Assembly: GCF_023822065.1 (NCBI RefSeq)
Contig: NZ_CP084930.1
Location: 2,434,001 to 2,498,000 of the forward strand
Origin: Sphingomonas morindae
GTDB lineage: Bacteria > Pseudomonadota > Alphaproteobacteria > Sphingomonadales > Sphingomonadaceae
Direction: 5' to 3'
Length of the DNA: 64,000 nt
Shown here: one piece after another, positions 46,396 to 54,015 of the stretch
Numbering within the stretch: position 1 is the first letter of the stretch
Layout of the letters: the number at the start of each line of letters is the position of its first letter
Translations under genes and position numbers: made by a program
The notes under the pieces: generated by a model
Seen by the model: the letters and a program-made list of their open reading frames with translations, nothing else
What the model was told of the DNA's origin: nothing
The model's database searches: none

Positions 46396-46851
46396 TTAGG
46401 CGACGGTCCGCTTTTGGATCGCCGCTGCGCGTGTCAGCGCCAGCCAGAGCATCACAGTCAGAGTGTAAGGTAGCCAGATCAGCCCATACCAGCCGCGTGG
46501 CGCAGTAATCTCGCTCTCAATTGCGCACAAGGCTATTGCGAATGGCACCGCCGTTGCAACTGTCAAAGCGATGCTCAAGATTGGCCGGTCCCGCCGCCAA
46601 GCAGTAAGCTCAATTGGATTGGCTGCGCTTCGTGTGCACGCCCGTGTGACCGCCGCAACGAATGGCGCGAGCAGCGCGGCGAAGACGGCGCTCTCGAACA
46701 TAGGGATGACTATTGTGTCACCATCGGGTGGAAGAACTCCAGCCTCGAGGATCAGCGGACACCAAATCCACATGGTTAACGGCAAGCCAAGCACGACAAT
46801 CGCGCTTAGCCCCCAGATCGCCTTCGGCGAGAGCTTCAAGGTCGTCCTCAT
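46396..46851 (-). CDS. Hypothetical multi-pass membrane protein
   Basis: 151 aa from the ATG at 46851; the ATG at 46884 adds 11 residues. Four hydrophobic segments (about 10-30, 45-65, 85-105 and 120-140) and no soluble domain. I recognise no family. It is lower in GC than the flanking genes, with AT-rich codons, and lies just upstream of one copy of a 39-bp repeat. Probably acquired DNA. Confidence 0.6.
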   Translation of the reverse strand: MRTTLKLSPKAIWGLSAIVVLGLPLTMWIWCPLILEAGVLPPDGDTIVIPMFESAVFAALLAPFVAAVTRACTRSAANPIELTAWRRDRPILSIALTVATAVPFAIALCAIESEITAPRGWYGLIWLPYTLTVMLWLALTRAAAIQKRTVA

Positions 46852-46872
46852 GCCGCATGATGGCATTTCGAT

Positions 46873-46911
46873 GAATGTCCGCAAGTGGGGCGGTAGCGGT
46901 CAGTCCGCTTT
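46873..46911. repeat. 39-bp interspersed repeat, copy 1
   Basis: Differs at three positions from 47357-47395. Contains an internal GCGG...CCGC short inverted repeat. It lies just before the start codon of the membrane-protein gene, in the middle of the low-GC segment. Confidence 0.75.
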
Positions 46912-46986
46912 CGGGATGGCGACGCCGCCCGCGAGCGTCCGAGATTGATGGGAAGCGGACGTTGCCTTCAGCGATGAAGGCCTTGA

Positions 46987-47331
46987 CTACACCGGAGCAC
47001 TGCAGGTTGGCGGCGCAGCCACAGGTTTCGCGCCGCCGAAGGCTATCGGCATGGGGAACCAAGTGTCTCGCAGCTTTTCGCCAGTTTTTGCTACTGGCCA
47101 ATGTAGCTGGCGGGCCCACGCAACCATGTCCCTATCCGCGTTCGCATCGCCCGTACTGGTTAGAAGGTACGCCCCGCGCACATCTCCGGCCATCGACACG
47201 CTGATGCATACTGCGCCGGAAGCATTCAGCAGTGTTGCTGGTAGGGGCGGCAGCTCTTGCGCCTGAGCGCGGCCCGCAAAGGAGATCGAGAAGGCGATTG
47301 CCAAACCGAAAGACTTTAGGCGCATATCCAT
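46987..47331 (-). CDS. Small secreted protein with a TonB C-terminal-like segment
   Basis: 114 aa. Signal peptide (about 1-24, ending AQAQ). The body has STGDANADRDMVAWARQLHW and WFPMPIAFG, an arrangement of a helix and strand reminiscent of the TonB C-terminal domain, in a shortened form. One cysteine near residue 42 and one near the end could pair. The TonB likeness is by eye only. Lower GC than the neighbours. Confidence 0.6.
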   Translation of the reverse strand: MDMRLKSFGLAIAFSISFAGRAQAQELPPLPATLLNASGAVCISVSMAGDVRGAYLLTSTGDANADRDMVAWARQLHWPVAKTGEKLRDTWFPMPIAFGGAKPVAAPPTCSAPV

Positions 47332-47356
47332 ATTCGAGATCGTGCCACGAGGTGCT

Positions 47357-47395
47357 GAATGACCGCAACTGGGGCGGTAGCGGTCCGTCCGCTTT
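47357..47395. repeat. 39-bp interspersed repeat, copy 2
   Basis: Second copy of the 46873-46911 element, 484 bp away, in the same orientation. It too lies just upstream (on the minus strand) of a gene start. It includes GACCGC...GCGGTC, a 6-bp inverted repeat. The rest of the 47332-47579 gap holds no gene. Confidence 0.75.
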
Positions 47396-47579
47396 ATGCG
47401 TCTACGGCCCAGCGCTTATGGGATGGAGCCGCCCGCACGGGCGGCGCAGGGCGGTCGGGGCGGATGCGTGCGGGCCTTGCGGGCAGGCGGAGCGTGTCGA
47501 GCGGCTAGGCAGGGCTGTGTCGGGCAGGCGGCACCCGTCGAGACTTCGGACGCTTACGCCAGTTTCGCGTTCGCACCGA

Positions 47580-48509
47580 CTACGCCCTCGATAGCAATAG
47601 TCCGGCGCGGTACGGGAGGTTCCGTAATTCATCCTCCGACAATCGTCTCGGGTGAGGCGCGATCAGTCTGCGAGCGAGCCCGCCAATTTTCTCGATGTCG
47701 TAAAATCTAAATCCGTAAGATCCTAGCTCCCCGATAAAATCCCCGATGTCGAAGCCGGCGGCCTGTATCTGTCCCGGGGACCATTCGATGATGATCCTGA
47801 TCCCCGGGTTCGAGGACAGCATGGCGTGCGCGCCCCGGAAAACCAGAGGTTCGGCGCCTTCCACGTCCACCTTCGAAAAGTCCAGCCTTCCGCGTAGCTG
47901 GTCCTGAAGATCGTCGATCCGCAGCGCGCGGACGGTGAAGCCTTGAACCGGATCCTCGCCGAAATGTTCGGTGAAATCCCGGCCTACGGGTGAAATGCTC
48001 GTGTTCCCGGACCGGCTCCAGCGCCTGTACAATCTCAGCTCGCCTGCCTGATCCGATATGGCGGCGTGTATCCACTGCGCGTGATGGAGGCCATTTATCT
48101 TCAGATTGTCACGCACCATGTCACAGAGATGTTTGATCGGCTCGACACCGATGACGATGCCGTCTTTGGCGAATTGCGCCATCAGGCAGGTAAAATAGCC
48201 GAAATTTGCTCCTATGTCCAAGCAGTGGCTGTCTCGTGCTATCGCGCGGCTCAGAAACCGTGTCGAAGCCTTTTCGTAGCATCCCGTAACGACGAACTGG
48301 GGGGTGATGAGCTTGTCGTCCGCCTCAACGAAGAGGCCGAGAGCGCGATTACCAACCAGACACTTAACCAGAACTCGATTGTCGCCCACATAGGTTGCCG
48401 AACTGCCGCGGCGGTGGAGATCTCTGTTCAGGAACCTCGCGACATGACCGTTCCTGACATTTGCGAACAGCCTGTGGGGCTGAAAGCCGTCGAGCAAAAA
48501 TGCCTCCAT
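47580..48509 (-). CDS. FkbM-family methyltransferase
   Basis: 309 aa. The SAM-binding motif CLDIGANFGYF (about 95-106) and the GVEPIK and KVDVEGAE motifs define the FkbM family, which methylates sugars and lipid-linked saccharides. The N-terminal 80 residues are poorly conserved. Codon use and GC are unlike the flanks and there is no operon partner, so it is probably acquired. A glycosyltransferase gene lies 0.4 kb away, and a surface-glycan role is plausible. Confidence 0.9.
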   Translation of the reverse strand: MEAFLLDGFQPHRLFANVRNGHVARFLNRDLHRRGSSATYVGDNRVLVKCLVGNRALGLFVEADDKLITPQFVVTGCYEKASTRFLSRAIARDSHCLDIGANFGYFTCLMAQFAKDGIVIGVEPIKHLCDMVRDNLKINGLHHAQWIHAAISDQAGELRLYRRWSRSGNTSISPVGRDFTEHFGEDPVQGFTVRALRIDDLQDQLRGRLDFSKVDVEGAEPLVFRGAHAMLSSNPGIRIIIEWSPGQIQAAGFDIGDFIGELGSYGFRFYDIEKIGGLARRLIAPHPRRLSEDELRNLPYRAGLLLSRA

Positions 48510-48927
48510 TTCACCGGGGAGGAAGAAGTGCCGAGATCAACTGGAGAAATTCCGGTCTGAAAAGCATAGCCCGCTGAAAGCGATTACAATATTCTCATGC
48601 CTCACCCCATGGATAGGGCAGATAGCAGCCGTAATCCTACATTGGAATAGAAAATGGCGACTTTCGCCGCGGCGATGCGTAAAGCTCTGATGCGAAAGAC
48701 CGAAAAATAAAGTGGCGCGGCGCTGCTCGGCATGGCCCGCTGGGTCGCCCCCGGCGGCCATCTATGCTTGCGATACGTGTATCGGCTTGGCAGGGCGGCG
48801 TTTCTGATCTCACGCCGGAGCACGCCGCGATCGTCCGCGCTTGGAGCCGGCATCGTGCGGGCAGGGCGGCCGGAGGCGCCGCATCGGCGGGCCGGCGATC
48901 TGTCCCGCCGGCCCCGACCCCCTGGGC
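48510..48927. other. Gene-poor gap, low GC to high GC transition
   Basis: 418 bp without a supported gene. The first 200 bp are AT-rich like the FkbM gene; the rest returns to the normal high GC, so the right edge of the acquired segment is near 48.7 kb. A 9-bp hairpin stem (GGGCCGGCG 48889-48897, CGCCGGCCC 48906-48914) follows the end of the glycosyltransferase gene and may terminate it. No T-run. Confidence 0.6.
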
Positions 48928-50076
48928 TCAGGCGGCGAGCGCCGTCGCCTCGCCCGCGTACAGCGCGAACAGCATGTCGAAATGATCGTCCATCGTCCGC
49001 AGCGGCGGCGGGGTCGGGGTGATGGGCGCGCGGGCGAAGCGCTCGATCGCGGCGGCGGCGGCGGCGGCCTGGCCGGCGGCGAAGGTGAGGCCGCCCGCCG
49101 CGCGCGCCTGATCGGCCGCGCCGCCGAGATCGGGCGTGATCAGCGGCAGGCCCGAGGCGGTCGCCTCGGCGGCGGCGAAGCAATAGGTTTCCGCCTCGCA
49201 GCCATGGATCAGCGCGTCGGCGCTCGCCATCAGCGTGGCGAGCGCGGAGCGGTCGCTGATCGGCGCGAGCAGGCGGATATGCGGATTGCCGGCCACCGCC
49301 TTGCGCAGCCGCGGCCCGCCCCGGCCGCCGCCCACCAGCACCAGCCCCACGGGCACGCGCGTGCCCGCCATGGTCGCGGCCCGCGCGATCATCTCCCAGC
49401 GTTTCTCGGGCGCATGACGGCCGACGCCGAGCAGCAGCGTCGCCTCCGGGCCGAGCCCGCAGCGCGCCAGCAGCCGCGCCCGCAGCGCGGCATCGCGCCG
49501 CGCCGGCGAGAAGAGATTGGCCTCGACCCCCATCGGATTGGTGACGACCTTGCGCAGGCCGCCCGCGCGCAGCCGCTGCGACAGGCTGTCGCTGGCGCTG
49601 ATCACCAGGTCGAAGCGCGCGTCGAGCCGCCGGAGGTGCCGCCAATACCAGTCGAACTGGCGGTCGATGGTGGCGCGATCGGCGACCCCGCCGAACCAGC
49701 GATAGGCATAGGCGGAGAGCGGATCGGCATGGGCGATCAGCGCGATCGGCGCGCGGCCGCGCCACTCGGCCACCATCGAGGCGCTGCGCCAGGGCGAGGA
49801 GACCTCGACCATGTCGGGCCGCTCGGCATCGAGCAGCGCGTGCAGCGCGGCGCGGTCGTTGAAATAGCGATAGGCGGTGTCGAGCGGGAAGAGCGGCGCC
49901 TTCACCCAGCGGATCGCCGCGCCGGGGCCGCGCGGCTCGAGCCGGTCCTCCGCGCCGGGTGCGATCACCACCACCTCGTGCCCGCGCGCCGGCGCGGCGA
50001 CGAGCTTGCGCTCGACATAGGTGCGCACGCCGCCGCCGCGCGGCGCGAAGAAGGCGCAGACATCGACGATCTTCAT
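48928..50076 (-). CDS. Glycosyltransferase (GT4-like)
   Basis: 382 aa. N-terminal acceptor domain (GGVRTYVERKL) and C-terminal donor domain with the E-x7-E type region in EAETYCFAAAEATASGLPLI. It transfers a nucleotide-activated sugar to a lipid or polysaccharide acceptor, probably at the inner membrane. The start overlaps the deacetylase stop (ATGA). The gene is the 3' end of a two-gene minus-strand unit. The sugar and acceptor are unknown. Confidence 0.92.
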   Translation of the reverse strand: MKIVDVCAFFAPRGGGVRTYVERKLVAAPARGHEVVVIAPGAEDRLEPRGPGAAIRWVKAPLFPLDTAYRYFNDRAALHALLDAERPDMVEVSSPWRSASMVAEWRGRAPIALIAHADPLSAYAYRWFGGVADRATIDRQFDWYWRHLRRLDARFDLVISASDSLSQRLRAGGLRKVVTNPMGVEANLFSPARRDAALRARLLARCGLGPEATLLLGVGRHAPEKRWEMIARAATMAGTRVPVGLVLVGGGRGGPRLRKAVAGNPHIRLLAPISDRSALATLMASADALIHGCEAETYCFAAAEATASGLPLITPDLGGAADQARAAGGLTFAAGQAAAAAAAIERFARAPITPTPPPLRTMDDHFDMLFALYAGEATALAA

Positions 50077-50867
50077 GCCGCCCGCGCCTCCGCCGCCAGC
50101 TCGGCGTAGCGCGCCACGCGCCGGCCGCGCGTCATGGCGCGCACGGTGGCGGCGATGCTGTCGATCAGCACCGGCTTGGTGACGTCGCCCGGATGGACGG
50201 CGATGCGCGCGGTGCGCAGCGGCCGGTGCGCGTGCCGCGCCACGGTGGCGACGGCGAGCGAGCTGGCGGTGCGCCAGCGGCTGCGGCTGGCCCAGGTGAT
50301 CACCGGCCCGCGCGCATGGACGCGCCCGTCGCGCGGATCCCAGACGCGCATATGATCCTCCGCCAGCCCGAGCCCCAGCGCCGCCATCGCGCCATGCGCG
50401 CCGGGGCCGTAGAGCCAGGCCGGGGCGATGAAGCCCGTCACCGGCCGGCCGATGCAATCCTCCACCAGCGCGCGGCCGGCGGCGATGCGGCGCCGCGCCT
50501 CCGCCTCGCTCAGCCCCAGAAACTCGCCTTCCGACGCGGTCATGTGCCGCGCCTTGAAGCGGGCGACGCGGCCGGCATGGCTGCTGTCGTCGCGGTGCAG
50601 CCAGCCGTGCAGGAACATCTCCACCCCGGCGTCGGACCAGGCGCGCAGCCGGCGCTGGAAGGCGGGCGCGGCGGCCAGCGGCTCACCCGCCCAATGGTGC
50701 GGCACCACCAGCATGGCGAGCTTGGGGCCGCCGATCAGCGGCGCGATCAGATCGCACAGCTGGTCCACCGCCGCCTCGAACGGCGGCGCGACATCGTGGA
50801 TGGCGACAAGCAGGCGCCGCCCGTCGCGTCCCGGTCCGTCCATCGCCGTGCGCCCCCGATCTGTCAT
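50073..50867 (-). CDS. DUF2334 polysaccharide-deacetylase-like protein
   Basis: 264 aa. The start VAIHDVAPPF with an acidic Asp, the HGWLHRD zinc-ligand motif, and FIAPAWLYG correspond to the catalytic elements of the DUF2334/NodB-like fold. No signal peptide was seen. It probably deacetylates a sugar chain. The start is 344 bp from the next (divergent) membrane gene, and it is coupled to the glycosyltransferase. Confidence 0.9.
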   Translation of the reverse strand: MTDRGRTAMDGPGRDGRRLLVAIHDVAPPFEAAVDQLCDLIAPLIGGPKLAMLVVPHHWAGEPLAAAPAFQRRLRAWSDAGVEMFLHGWLHRDDSSHAGRVARFKARHMTASEGEFLGLSEAEARRRIAAGRALVEDCIGRPVTGFIAPAWLYGPGAHGAMAALGLGLAEDHMRVWDPRDGRVHARGPVITWASRSRWRTASSLAVATVARHAHRPLRTARIAVHPGDVTKPVLIDSIAATVRAMTRGRRVARYAELAAEARAA

Positions 50868-51210
50868 AGCGCGGCTCGCTCTACACCTGCCCCATCACAT
50901 GGCGCATATTATGTTTCGTTCATGCGACACGCTTCGCCACCCCGGCCCGGCGCCGCGCTGGCCCGCACGCTTCGGGGAAAGTGGCGCTTTCCGGCGGATT
51001 ACGCGCCGGAAAGGTGATGCCGCGGTGCGGCCTTGGTCGACTTTTCCGTGCGGATCGGACACAGTAGCGGCGTCTGCCAGGCGAGTATGGACAGGTGGAG
51101 CAGGCCATGAGCGGGAAAGAGGCAAGCGCCGCAATCCGCATTAGTACGAGGGTGTGCGGGGGCCGCCCTTGTGCCACCCGTCGCGCGATCGTTTCGGGGG
51201 GGCGTGCCGC
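50868..51210. other. 343-bp divergent intergenic region with a strong hairpin
   Basis: No gene was supported here. The 50987-51013 segment forms a perfect 10-bp stem (CTTTCCGGCG / CGCCGGAAAG) with a 7-nt loop. Promoters of both flanking genes should lie here but no confident -35/-10 pair was identified. Confidence 0.6.
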
Positions 51211-52146
51211 GTGAAGCTCGAGACCGTGTCCGCCCCGCTCGGCTCCGCCGCCGTCCCGGCGCCGATCGGCGTGCCGCTGGTGGAGCAGGCGCCCACCAGC
51301 TGGCGCCGCTGGCTGGCGCCGGCCCTGTCCACCGCCATCCTGATCGCGGCGCTGGCGCAGCTGCGCACGCTCGATTGGCGGGCGCTGATCGCGATGGTGC
51401 CCGCCTCGCCGCTCTTCTGGATCGTCTTCCTCGTCTCCTATCTGATCCCGCCCGCGTCGGAATGGGTGATCTTCCGCGCGCTCTGGGCGCTGCCCGGGCG
51501 CGGCTTCCTGGCGCTGCTGCGCAAGCGGCTGAGCAACGAGATCCTGCTCGGCTATTCGGGCGAGGTGTATTTCTACGGCTGGGCGCGGCGCAACGCGGCG
51601 CTGGTGGCGGCGCCGTTCGGCGCGGTGAAGGACGTCGCCATCCTCTCGGCCGCCACGGGCAATATCGTCACGCTGGTGCTGGTGGCGGCGAGCTGGCCGC
51701 TGCTGCGCGATCTCAATCTCGGGCTGAGCGCGCGGCTGATCGGCTATTCGGCGGCGGTGGTCACGGCCGGATCGCTGCTCACCATGGTGTTCCGCAAGAG
51801 CCTGCTGAGCCTGCCGCGGCGCGATCTGGTGATGATCGCGATCGTCCATCTCGCGCGGATCATCGCCACCACCGTGCTCACCGCCATCCTCTGGGCGCTG
51901 ATCCTGCCGGCGGCGCCGCTGAGCTGGTGGCTGATGCTGGCGACGCTGCGCATGGTGGTGTCGCGGCTGCCGCTGCTGCCCAACAAGGATCTCGTCTTCG
52001 CCGGGCTCGCCGCCTTCCTGGTCGGGCACCGCGCGCAGGTGACCGAGCTGGTGTCGCTGCTCGCCGGGCTCACGCTCGCCACCCATGTGCTGCTCGGCGT
52101 CGGGCTCGGCGTAAGCGAGCTGGCGGGCGTGGAGAATCGCAGATGA
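51211..52146 (+). CDS. Multi-pass membrane protein, flippase-like
   Basis: 311 aa from GTG at 51211, with a G-rich site just upstream. A 30-residue cytoplasmic N-terminus and seven or eight hydrophobic helices are visible. The overall shape resembles the lysylphosphatidylglycerol-synthase transmembrane fold/UPF0104, although no catalytic motif is visible. Its stop overlaps the DUF2141 start. It belongs with the deacetylase and glycosyltransferase as an envelope cluster by position. Confidence 0.75.
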   Translation: MKLETVSAPLGSAAVPAPIGVPLVEQAPTSWRRWLAPALSTAILIAALAQLRTLDWRALIAMVPASPLFWIVFLVSYLIPPASEWVIFRALWALPGRGFLALLRKRLSNEILLGYSGEVYFYGWARRNAALVAAPFGAVKDVAILSAATGNIVTLVLVAASWPLLRDLNLGLSARLIGYSAAVVTAGSLLTMVFRKSLLSLPRRDLVMIAIVHLARIIATTVLTAILWALILPAAPLSWWLMLATLRMVVSRLPLLPNKDLVFAGLAAFLVGHRAQVTELVSLLAGLTLATHVLLGVGLGVSELAGVENRR

Positions 52147-52637
52147 TCCCGGCGCTGCTGCTGGCCGCCGCCGCCGCCATGCCGCTGGGCGTGGCCGAGG
52201 GACGGTGCCGCGCGGACGAGCCCGGGCCGGCGCTGCTCATCACCGTCGAAGGGCTGAAGGACCGGCGCGGCGCGCTGCGCGCCGAACTCTATCCGGCGCG
52301 CGACGGCGATTTCCTCGCCGATGATTCGGTGCTGCTGCGCCAGGGCAAGAGCTTCCGCCGCGCGGTGGAGCCGGTGCCCGCGAGCGGCACGGTGCGGATC
52401 TGCCTGCGTGCGCCCGCGCCCGGCACCTATGCGCTGGCGGTGATCCATGATCGCCAGGATGGCGGCGCCTTCAGCCTGTTGCACGATGGCATCGGCTTTG
52501 CCGGCAACCCCCGGCTCGGCATGGCCAAGCCCAAGGCCGCCGAGGCGGCGATCACCGTGGGCGAGGGGCTGACGCCCACCGCCGTGGTGATGAACTATCG
52601 GCGCGGCCTGTTCAGCTTCGGCCCGATCGGCCGCTGA
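52143..52637 (+). CDS. Secreted DUF2141 protein
   Basis: 164 aa. A signal peptide (about 1-17) precedes a beta-sandwich domain with the DUF2141 pattern GALRAELYPARDGDF, GTYALAVIHDRQDGG and GFAGNPRL. The family is periplasmic and of unknown role. It is coupled to the membrane protein by a 4-nt overlap; its 3' end overlaps the convergent esterase gene by 43 nt. Confidence 0.92.
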   Translation: MIPALLLAAAAAMPLGVAEGRCRADEPGPALLITVEGLKDRRGALRAELYPARDGDFLADDSVLLRQGKSFRRAVEPVPASGTVRICLRAPAPGTYALAVIHDRQDGGAFSLLHDGIGFAGNPRLGMAKPKAAEAAITVGEGLTPTAVVMNYRRGLFSFGPIGR

Positions 52638-53296
52638 TCGGCCAGCGCGGCGCGCACCGCCGGCAGCATCGCGCGGATATTGGCGGCCACGCCGGCGCGG
52701 TTGGGATGCAGCCCGTCCGCCTGGGTCAACGCCGGATGACCCGCCGAGGCGCGGATGAAAAAGGGATAGAAGGCCACGCCGTAGCGCCGCGCCAGCCGCG
52801 GGTAGAGCGCCTCGAAGCGCTGGCCATAGGCCGCGCCGAGATTGGGCGCCGCGCGCATGCCCGCCAGCAGCACGCGCAGATGCCGCCGCCGCAGTTCGGC
52901 GAGAATGGCATCGAGCTGCGCCTCGGTGGCGGTGGTCGGCAGGCCGCGCAGCATGTCGTTGGCGCCGAGCGCGACGATCACCAGATCGGGCGCCGCGCCG
53001 AGGCCGCGCAGGCCCCAGGCGAGGCGGGCGCGGCCCTGCGCCATGGTATCGCCCGATATGCCGCCATTGCGCACCGTGGCCGCCACGCCCTGCGCGCGCA
53101 GCGCCGCCTCGAGCTGGGCGGTGAAGCCCTCGGACGGCGGCAGGCCATAGCCCGCCGTCAGGCTGTCGCCAAAGGCCCAGATCAGCGGCGCGCCGGGGTT
53201 GGCCGACGCGGCCGTGGCGAGGCCGAGCATGGCGAGGTGGAGGAGGCCGCGATGGACAAGCCGCCGCCCAAGCCCATATGCCCTTGATGGTGCCAC
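52595..53296 (-). CDS. TesA-like SGNH arylesterase
   Basis: 233 aa. GTG start with GGAGGAA 5-6 nt upstream. Signal peptide to about residue 33. SGNH blocks: Ser in WAFGDSLTAGYGLP, Gly/Asn in GGISGD and LGANDMLRG, and the Asp-His pair in DGLHPN. It is a periplasmic esterase/thioesterase/lysophospholipase. It is divergent from the YbbA/YbbP exporter, the same layout as tesA-ybbA-ybbP in E. coli, with overlapping 5' ends. Confidence 0.94.
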   Translation of the reverse strand: MAPSRAYGLGRRLVHRGLLHLAMLGLATAASANPGAPLIWAFGDSLTAGYGLPPSEGFTAQLEAALRAQGVAATVRNGGISGDTMAQGRARLAWGLRGLGAAPDLVIVALGANDMLRGLPTTATEAQLDAILAELRRRHLRVLLAGMRAAPNLGAAYGQRFEALYPRLARRYGVAFYPFFIRASAGHPALTQADGLHPNRAGVAANIRAMLPAVRAALADQRPIGPKLNRPRR

Positions 53297-54015
53297 TGCC
53301 TTCCTCCGCCATCGCCCCGGCCGCCGCCGCCGATAGCATCGTCATCGATGCGCGCAACGTCACGCTCGCGCTGGGCCAGCCGCCCGCGCGCGTGGAGATC
53401 CTCCGGGGCGTGGACCTGCAGGTCCGCGCGGGCGAGACGGTGGCGCTGCTCGGCCCCTCGGGATCGGGCAAATCCTCGCTGATGGCGGTGCTCGCCGGGC
53501 TCGAGCGGCCGAGCGGCGGCACCGTCGCGGTCGCCGGCGAGGCGTTCGAGCGGCTCGACGAGGATCGGCTCGCGCGGGCGCGGCGCGGGCGGATCGGGCT
53601 GGTGCTCCAGGCCTTCCACCTGCTGCCGACGATGACGGCGCTGGAGAATGTCGCGGTGCCGCTGGAGCTGGCGGGCGTTCGCGACGCCTTCGCCCGCGCC
53701 GAGGCGGAGCTTGGCGCGGTCGGGCTGGGGCATCGCCTCGGCCATTATCCGGCGCAGCTGTCGGGCGGCGAGCAGCAGCGCGTGGCGATCGCGCGAGCGC
53801 TGGCGCCGCGCCCGATCCTGCTCTTCGCCGACGAGCCGACCGGCAATCTGGATGGCCGCACCGGCGCCGCGATCATGGACCTGCTGTTCAATCGGCATCG
53901 CGCCACCGGCGCCACCCTGTTCATCATCACCCATGATCCCGGCCTGGCGGCGCGCTGCGGCCGCATCATCGAATTCGCCGATGGCGCCATCATAAGCGAT
54001 CGGGCGGCGGCGTGA
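53278..54015 (+). CDS. ABC transporter ATPase (YbbA-like)
   Basis: 245 aa. Walker A GPSGSGKSS, Q-loop VLQAFHLLP, signature LSGGEQQRVAIARAL and Walker B LLFADEPTGNLDG, a LolD/MacB-type subfamily. The ATG at 53278 is used; 53287 is an alternative. Both starts fall inside the 5' end of the divergent esterase gene, so the two promoters must lie in coding DNA. The stop overlaps the permease start. Confidence 0.93.
   Translation: MPLMVPLPSSAIAPAAAADSIVIDARNVTLALGQPPARVEILRGVDLQVRAGETVALLGPSGSGKSSLMAVLAGLERPSGGTVAVAGEAFERLDEDRLARARRGRIGLVLQAFHLLPTMTALENVAVPLELAGVRDAFARAEAELGAVGLGHRLGHYPAQLSGGEQQRVAIARALAPRPILLFADEPTGNLDGRTGAAIMDLLFNRHRATGATLFIITHDPGLAARCGRIIEFADGAIISDRAAA

Noticed and set aside
46718-47119. 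133-codon minus-strand open frame
   Set aside because: Overlaps both the membrane-protein and TonB-like genes and translates one copy of the 39-bp repeat; no start signal.
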